DNA from: an uncultured Campylobacteraceae bacterium
GTDB taxonomy: Bacteria > Campylobacterota > Campylobacteria > Campylobacterales > Arcobacteraceae
DNA length: 11,175 nt
Assembly (NCBI GenBank): GCA_913057765.1
Contig: CAJXPH010000075.1
Location: forward strand, 1-11,175
Direction of reading: 5' to 3'
The position numbers were made by a program, and so were the translations under genes. Under the pieces are notes generated by a model. That model did not search any database, was not told the origin of the DNA, and was given only the letters and a program-made list of their open reading frames with translations. Numbering within the stretch: position 1 is the first letter of the stretch; the number at the start of each line of letters is the position of its first letter. Positions 6,695 through 11,175 of this stretch are shown here, one piece after another.

Positions 6695-6708
6695 AAGGAA
6701 CATATATT

Positions 6709-7521
6709 TTGAGAATTGCATTTATTGGAGACATTGTAGGTCGCCCTGGCCGAAAAATCATAAAAGAAAATTTATCTAAAATTAGAACAGAATATAACAT
6801 TGATTTTGTAATTGCAAATGGTGAGAATGCAAGTCATGGTTTTGGACTTACAACAAAAAATTGTGATGAACTTTTTAAAGCCGGAATAGATGTTATAACA
6901 GGGGGAAATCATTCTTTCGATAAAAAAAGAGAAATGTTTGTACTTTTAGAAACTAAAAATGTATTAAGACCTGATAATTATCCTCCCGGAATTCCTGGTA
7001 CTGGATTAAAAGTATTTGAAGTTAATGACGAGAAATTAGCTGTAATAAATTTAATGGGACAGTTTTGTATGCCAACAGTTGAAAATCCTTTTAATTGGGC
7101 ACGAAAACTTGTAGATGATTTAAAAGAACAAGATATTAAAAATATTTTTATAGATTTTCATGCAGAAGCAACAAGTGAAAAAAGAGTTATACTTATGATG
7201 TTAAAAGGTGAAGTTAGTGCTATTTGTGGTACTCATACTCATGTTGGAACTGATGATTTACAAATAATGGATGGAACTTCGTATCTAACAGATATTGGAC
7301 TTACAGGTTGTAGAGACAATGTAATTGGAATGGATAAAAAAGTTCCAATTCAAAAAGCAACAACTGGACTTGGTGGACATTTTGAAGTCCCGAATTCTTG
7401 TAAATCAATATTTCAAATAATGGTTACTGATATTGAAGATGGAAAAGCTGTTAATAGTTTTAAATTAAAAAAACTTTGCGATAGACAAGAGCTTATAAAA
7501 ACAGATGCAATTATCGACTAA
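6709..7521 (+). CDS. ymdB: YmdB-type (TIGR00282) metallophosphoesterase
   Basis: This 270-residue cytoplasmic protein matches the YmdB family of calcineurin-like phosphodiesterases; the Bacillus member hydrolyses 2',3'-cyclic nucleotides and affects biofilm and motility choice. The dimetal site residues are all visible: D8 in FIGDIVGRPGR, E39 and N40 in ANGENASHG, N67 and H68 in GGNHSFDK, H151 in FHAEATSEK, and H176 and H178 in GTHTHVGTDD. Length is typical. The start is TTG at 6709 with AAGGAA eight bases upstream, and the product begins with the canonical MRIAFIGD. A terminator-like hairpin immediately precedes the ribosome binding site, so expression probably depends on read-through. The 3' end overlaps magIII by 17 bases. 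Its role in this organism is inferred from the family only. Confidence 0.9.
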   Translation: MRIAFIGDIVGRPGRKIIKENLSKIRTEYNIDFVIANGENASHGFGLTTKNCDELFKAGIDVITGGNHSFDKKREMFVLLETKNVLRPDNYPPGIPGTGLKVFEVNDEKLAVINLMGQFCMPTVENPFNWARKLVDDLKEQDIKNIFIDFHAEATSEKRVILMMLKGEVSAICGTHTHVGTDDLQIMDGTSYLTDIGLTGCRDNVIGMDKKVPIQKATTGLGGHFEVPNSCKSIFQIMVTDIEDGKAVNSFKLKKLCDRQELIKTDAIID

Positions 7522-8152
7522 TATTTCTAATAGTTATGAACTATTAGAGTTTTTAAAAAATCAAAATCTTCTTGAGAATCATCCAGAATTTTGGTGGCCA
7601 AGTGCTAGTAGTTTTGAGATCTTAATTGGTGCAATTTTAACTCAAAATACAAAATGGATAAATGTCGAAAAATCTTTAGAAAACTTAAAAAAGCTTGATA
7701 TAGTATCTTTAGAAAAATTAAGAGATGTTGATACCCAAACTTTAGTATTGGCAATTACTCCAAGTGGATTTAAAAACCAAAAATCTGTAAGACTAAAATT
7801 GCTTGCTAAAAATATAATTGATGAATTTGGAAGCTTTGAAACATTTTGCATCACTGTTTCAAAAGAGTGGCTTTTAGAACAAAAAGGTATTGGTCTTGAA
7901 ACTGCTGACGCAATTTTATGTTACGCTTGTCATCAAGAGTTTATGGTAGTTGATAAATATACACAAAGGTTAGTTAAACACTTTGGATTTGAGTTTGAAA
8001 GTTATGAAGATCTACAAGCTTGGTGTGAATATGGAATTAATGAAAACTTCGATAAAATATCTGAACTTTATGGGTTTGAAATATCTTTAAATAAACTTTA
8101 TTGTAGATTCCATGGTAAGATTATCGAATTTATGAAGAGTAATAAACTATGA
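7505..8152 (+). CDS. magIII: 3-methyladenine DNA glycosylase (MagIII type)
   Basis: This 215-residue protein of the helix-hairpin-helix GPD superfamily closely resembles Helicobacter pylori MagIII, which removes 3-methyladenine from alkylated DNA. Visible features: WWP (30-32) at the base-binding pocket, ILTQNTKW (44-51), the hairpin LEQKGIGLETADAILCYA (124-141), catalytic D150 in VVDKYT, and K205 in RFHGK, the position of the modified lysine in MagIII. The four-cysteine iron-sulfur cluster of endonuclease III is absent, as expected for MagIII. The ATG at 7505 lies 17 bases inside the preceding gene in another frame and has only a weak purine site, so translation is probably coupled. The stop is 19 bases before the ATPase gene. 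Confidence 0.88.
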   Translation: MQLSTNISNSYELLEFLKNQNLLENHPEFWWPSASSFEILIGAILTQNTKWINVEKSLENLKKLDIVSLEKLRDVDTQTLVLAITPSGFKNQKSVRLKLLAKNIIDEFGSFETFCITVSKEWLLEQKGIGLETADAILCYACHQEFMVVDKYTQRLVKHFGFEFESYEDLQAWCEYGINENFDKISELYGFEISLNKLYCRFHGKIIEFMKSNKL

Positions 8153-8171
8153 GTATCATGAGGGTTAAACA

Positions 8172-8963
8172 ATGATAATTATTCCACAGACTAAAGGTGG
8201 TGTTGGTAAGTCAACAGTTGCAATGCAAGTAATTGCTCCATATCTATTTAAAAAACACGGTAAAAAAATCACTTATATTGAAATCGATGATGAAAATAAT
8301 GATAGCCAATCTTTTACTAGAACTGAAATTTGTGATAAAAGAATGTTAGGAACAAATAGGCTTACTGAACTTGATGAGCTTATTTTAATGGATGACAATC
8401 ATGAAATAATTGTTGATGTTGGTGGAAATAAAACTTCTTCTTTAGTTCTTGAAGAGATTAAAAAAGTTGGTTCATTTGGAAATATTAAGTGGATTATTCC
8501 TTTAGGTGATGGCGAACTTGATGGGAAAAATGCAATTACAACAATGAAAAAAATTAAAAAAATAGAACAGAATCCTGAAGAGAATGTTTTATTTGCATTA
8601 AATCGTGCTATTTCTATGGAACAAGAATATATTGAAGAGCAGTTTATTAATTTTTTCGGACATAAATATTTGGATAGTAACTCGGTACTTTGTGATTTAG
8701 TAAAAGATCCAAAATATTTTGCAGTTAAAAATGACAAGGTAATTACGATGAGTAGGTATCTTGGAAGTACTGTTTGGGAAATGGCTTACAATAATACTGA
8801 CTTTGCAAAAAAAGCTATGAAAGCAAAAGAACTAGGTGACATTGAAAGTGCAAGAAAGTTTTTATTTTTTAGACGAATTCAAACAGAAGCTAAAGATTAT
8901 GTTCTAGGAACTTTAAATAAAATATTTTATGACTTAGATCAGTGGCTTGATATAAAAAAATGA
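8172..8963 (+). CDS. ParA/MinD-superfamily ATPase, function unknown
   Basis: This 263-residue protein begins directly with a deviant Walker A loop, TKGGVGKST (7-15), including the signature lysine K8 of the ParA/MinD class. D39 in YIEIDDEN is the A' position, D82 in IIVDVGG the Walker B aspartate, and LNR (143-145) the adenine-contact region. The DPQ motif usual in chromosome ParA is replaced by DDENNDS, a pattern closer to plasmid StbB or TraL-type ATPases as I remember them. No ParB-like gene or parS site is near. The C-terminal third (about 205-263) is charged, helical and unusual. GAGGG stands shortly before the ATG. The stop overlaps the next start as ATGA, so the ATPase and the small membrane-anchored protein are probably a functional pair. 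Possible roles include positioning of a cell structure; this is inference. Confidence 0.8.
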   Translation: MIIIPQTKGGVGKSTVAMQVIAPYLFKKHGKKITYIEIDDENNDSQSFTRTEICDKRMLGTNRLTELDELILMDDNHEIIVDVGGNKTSSLVLEEIKKVGSFGNIKWIIPLGDGELDGKNAITTMKKIKKIEQNPEENVLFALNRAISMEQEYIEEQFINFFGHKYLDSNSVLCDLVKDPKYFAVKNDKVITMSRYLGSTVWEMAYNNTDFAKKAMKAKELGDIESARKFLFFRRIQTEAKDYVLGTLNKIFYDLDQWLDIKK

Positions 8964-9208
8964 GTGATATGACTTTTAAAGAAGCAAAAGATATTGTTGA
9001 AAGACTTGAATTATCAGACTTAAGTTTACGTAATTCATTTGATAATATTGATTATGCGAGAAGATCACTTGATGATTCAATAATAGAACAAAAAAAAGTA
9101 TTAAAACAATTACCAGAGAAAGAAAGTAAAATCAAGTATTTATATTTAATACTTATGTTAAATGTAGGTTTTATTGGTGGTCTTTTCGTTGGTAAATATT
9201 TATTATAA
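8960..9208 (+). CDS. Small coiled-coil protein with C-terminal membrane anchor
   Basis: This 82-residue protein starts at an ATG overlapping the ATPase stop by four bases; a second ATG at 8969 would shorten it by three residues. Residues 5-58 are highly charged and predicted helical, likely a coiled coil. Residues 60-81 form one hydrophobic helix (LYLILMLNVGFIGGLFVGKYLL) ending at the C-terminus, so it looks tail-anchored with the soluble part in the cytoplasm. I recognise no family. The arrangement suggests a membrane partner for the ATPase, comparable in logic to MinD with a membrane factor. It could instead be a filament or scaffold subunit. Only 18 bases separate it from ubiE. Confidence 0.7.
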   Translation: MSDMTFKEAKDIVERLELSDLSLRNSFDNIDYARRSLDDSIIEQKKVLKQLPEKESKIKYLYLILMLNVGFIGGLFVGKYLL

Positions 9209-9226
9209 TAATTAGGAAGAATATAT

Positions 9227-9937
9227 ATGGGTAAACAAGAAAAAATCGTATCAATGTTTAATGATATCGCAGGAACTTATGATATAGCAAACAGAGTTCT
9301 TAGTATGGGAATTGATAAGTCTTGGAGAAATAAAGCTTGTAACTTAGCTTACAATTTTTATGGAAAAAATGAATTAGATAGAATTGTTGATGTTGCATGT
9401 GGAACAGGTGATATGATTGAGTTTTGGCAAAAAATTGCACTTTCTAACGGAATTGATTTAAAGAATGTTATTGGTGTCGATCCTAGTGTTGGAATGATGG
9501 GCGTAGCAAAAGAAAAGTTACCTGACGTAGAGTTTGTGGAGGCAGGGGCGGCACAAATGCCATTAGATAGCAATAGTGCTGATATCATCTCTATCTCTTA
9601 TGGGATTCGAAATGTAGTTCAAAGACAGGAAGCTTTTGATGAATTTGCAAGAGTTCTAAAAAAAGACGGCTTAGTTGTAATTTCTGAATTTACAAAGAAT
9701 GAAAAAACTAATCCACTTGATTATGTAACAGAATTTTATATGAATAAAGTACTACCTACTTTAGGTGGACTTATCTCAAAAAACAAAGAAGCATATACTT
9801 ATTTACCAAACTCGATTGATGAATTTTTAACTACTGAAAATCTTTGTAAAGAATTAAAACAAGCTGGTCTTGAACCAATTCATACTCAAGCTTTTTCAAT
9901 GAAGATATCTACTTTAATCATAGCTAGAAAAATTTAA
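9227..9937 (+). CDS. ubiE: UbiE/MenG demethylmenaquinone C-methyltransferase
   Basis: This 236-residue class I SAM-dependent methyltransferase performs the ring methylation that makes menaquinone (and ubiquinone in other bacteria). Campylobacterota respire with menaquinones, so the MenG reaction is the expected one. Visible are the family signature YDIANRVLSMGIDKSWR (18-34), SAM motif I VDVACGTGD (54-62), D85 in IGVDPSVGMM for the ribose, motif AQMPLDSNSADII (109-121) and the second signature ISYGIRNV (123-130). The ATG at 9227 has AGGA nine bases upstream. The length is normal. The last codons and stop lie inside an 11-bp perfect hairpin, and xseA begins 28 bases later. Confidence 0.93.
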   Translation: MGKQEKIVSMFNDIAGTYDIANRVLSMGIDKSWRNKACNLAYNFYGKNELDRIVDVACGTGDMIEFWQKIALSNGIDLKNVIGVDPSVGMMGVAKEKLPDVEFVEAGAAQMPLDSNSADIISISYGIRNVVQRQEAFDEFARVLKKDGLVVISEFTKNEKTNPLDYVTEFYMNKVLPTLGGLISKNKEAYTYLPNSIDEFLTTENLCKELKQAGLEPIHTQAFSMKISTLIIARKI

Positions 9938-9948
9938 TTTTCTAGCTA
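9921..9948 (+). repeat. 11-bp perfect hairpin across the ubiE stop codon
   Basis: TAGCTAGAAAA (9921-9931) pairs perfectly with TTTTCTAGCTA (9938-9948) around a six-base loop that contains the ubiE TAA. No U-run follows directly (AACTTAGAAGGA comes next), so it is not a standard terminator. It ends eight bases before the AAGGA site of xseA. It may protect the ubiE mRNA end or reduce read-through into xseA. Confidence 0.5.
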
Positions 9949-9965
9949 AACTTAGAAGGACTTTT

Positions 9966-11126
9966 TTGAACTCTGCAATTTCTGTTTCAACTTTAAATAC
10001 TCAAATAAAATCGTTACTTGAAACTACATTTATTAATGTTTATGTAGAAGGAGAAGTTTCGAATTTAACTTATCATAATTCTGGTCATATATATTTTTCA
10101 ATAAAAGATCAAAATTCTACAATCTCTTGTGTTATGTTTAGAGGAAATGCAAAATATTTAAAGTTTCAACTTGAAGTTGGTCAGAAGATAATTATATCTG
10201 GAACAATTACAGTTTATACACCAAGAGGAAATTATCAACTTTTATGTAATAAAATTGAACCTTCTGGTCAAGGTGCTTTGGCTTTAGCCTATGAACAGTT
10301 AAAGAAAAGACTTCAAGAAAAAGGATACTTTAATCCTGAATACAAAAAGACACTTCCTAAGCACCCTAAAAAAATTGCACTGGTAACTTCCCCAACTGGA
10401 GCTGCAATTGAAGATATGAAAAAAGTAGCAACACATCGTTGGCCATTGATTGAGCTTGTACTTGTTCCAACCTTGGTTCAAGGAGATGATGCAAAATTTG
10501 ATATAACAAATTCAATTAAATATGCTAATACTTTAGATGTAGATTTAATTATTGTTGGCAGGGGCGGTGGTAGTGTTGAAGATCTCTGGGCTTTTAATGA
10601 AGAGATTGTTGCAACTGCAATTTTTGAATCACAAAAGCCAATAATTTCTGCTGTTGGACATGAAGTAGATTTTTTAATATCAGATTTTGTTGCTGACGTT
10701 AGAGCTGCTACACCTTCAAATGCAGTTGAGATTGCACTACCTGATATTAATGAATATAGAATGTATTTAGATAATTTGAATATGGATTTACAAAATAGAT
10801 TCAAAAATGTACTACTACATAAAGAGAATGAACTAAATAATATATTCAAATTATTTGAACAAAACTCAATAGAGTCAAAATTTAATTTTATAAATGAACA
10901 AATAAATATATTAAAACAGAGTTATAAAAATTATTTCAATCAGATAATTACAACAAACCAGAACAGAATTAATATTCTAAAAGACTCTTTTTCTTCTAAT
11001 GACCCAAAGAAAAGAGAAAAAAGTGGTTATGCTCAAATCTCTTTAAATAATAAAATAATTGACTTGGAAGAACTTAAAGTCAATGATAAAGTAACACTTC
11101 AAACCCCAAAAACAATAGTTTTATGT
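9966..11126 (+). CDS. xseA: Exodeoxyribonuclease VII large subunit, 3' end missing
   Basis: The enzyme, with XseB, degrades single-stranded DNA from both ends without metal dependence. The start is TTG at 9966, five bases after AGAAGGA, giving MNSAISVSTLNTQIKSLLE. An OB-fold domain occupies about 18-100 (VYVEGEVSNL, GHIYFSIKD). The catalytic domain follows: LVTSPTGAAIEDM (139-151), GRGGGSVEDLWAFN (198-211), and GHEVDFLISD (231-240) continuing to ADVRAATPSNAVE. A long charged helical region (260-345) is the coiled coil, then DPKKREKSGYAQIS (346-359). The natural frame runs to C387 at 11126, where adapter sequence begins. About 30 residues are probably missing compared with a usual length near 410-420. 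xseB is not in the window. Confidence 0.93.
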
Positions 11127-11175
11127 CTGTCTCTTATACACATCTCCGAGCCCACGAGACCAGAGAGGATCTCGT
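11127..11175 (+). other. Illumina Nextera adapter contamination (not biological)
   Basis: CTGTCTCTTATACACATCT (11127-11145) is the reverse complement of the Tn5 mosaic end used in Nextera libraries. CCGAGCCCACGAGAC (11146-11160) completes the Read 2 adapter. CAGAGAGG (11161-11168) is an eight-base i7 index, which I recall as N708. ATCTCGT (11169-11175) begins the P7 sequence. It translates in the xseA frame to LSLIHISEPTRPERIS, a well-known contaminant peptide. Confidence 0.98.

Noticed and set aside
8172..8963. Chromosome-partition ParA
   Set aside because: The DPQ motif is missing and there is no ParB gene or parS-like palindrome nearby.
10299..10849. Two minus-strand open frames (60 and 123 codons)
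   Set aside because: They are antisense to xseA, whose motifs are continuous on the plus strand.
1..11175. Mobile element, CRISPR array, tRNA or rRNA
   Set aside because: No transposase or integrase motifs, no spaced repeats and no tRNA TPsiC-like arm were seen; the Tn5 mosaic end at the right edge is library adapter, not a natural transposon.

Overview
The window is AT-rich chromosomal DNA that looks like Campylobacterota, most likely an Arcobacter-type genome. Supporting signs are the base composition, frequent TTG starts, closely packed overlapping genes, a MagIII-type DNA glycosylase otherwise known from Helicobacter, an ArsS-like sensor kinase and a flavocytochrome c sulfide dehydrogenase flavoprotein. 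The assignment comes from reading the proteins; no search was run. The right edge is not natural sequence: the last 49 bases (11127-11175) are Illumina Nextera read-through adapter, so this is the end of an untrimmed assembly contig.

Left part, minus strand (1-2665). A membrane sensor with tandem Cache domains runs off the left edge, so its output domain is unseen. It has its own -10 box and a 22-bp palindrome in the leader. Upstream of it lies a Tat-exported FccB-type sulfide dehydrogenase flavoprotein. That gene ends in an intrinsic terminator whose stem encloses its own stop codon.

Middle, plus strand (2865-6558). Divergent from fccB is a tightly overlapping cluster: a methionine-rich Spy/CpxP-like periplasmic protein, an OmpR-type response regulator, an ArsS-like histidine kinase, an HI0933/YhiN-family flavoprotein and a 55-residue membrane protein. 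The first three look like an envelope or metal stress circuit with its periplasmic effector encoded first. The flavoprotein has no ATG, GTG or TTG upstream of its FAD-binding loop and apparently starts at ATT or ATA.

A 150-base gap (6559-6708) holds a -10 box, a perfect hairpin, a further possible stem and a GTCCC/GGGAC terminator with a U-run. The terminator abuts the ribosome binding site of the next gene, so this is either a small RNA or an attenuator leader.

Right part, plus strand (6709-11126). A YmdB-type metallophosphoesterase overlaps magIII. Then come a ParA/MinD-like ATPase and a small coiled-coil protein with a C-terminal membrane anchor, overlapping by ATGA; this is the least explained pair here. 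They are followed by ubiE/menG (quinone methylation), an 11-bp perfect hairpin across its stop codon, and xseA, cut by the adapter about 30 residues before its expected end. I saw no tRNA, rRNA, CRISPR array or insertion sequence.
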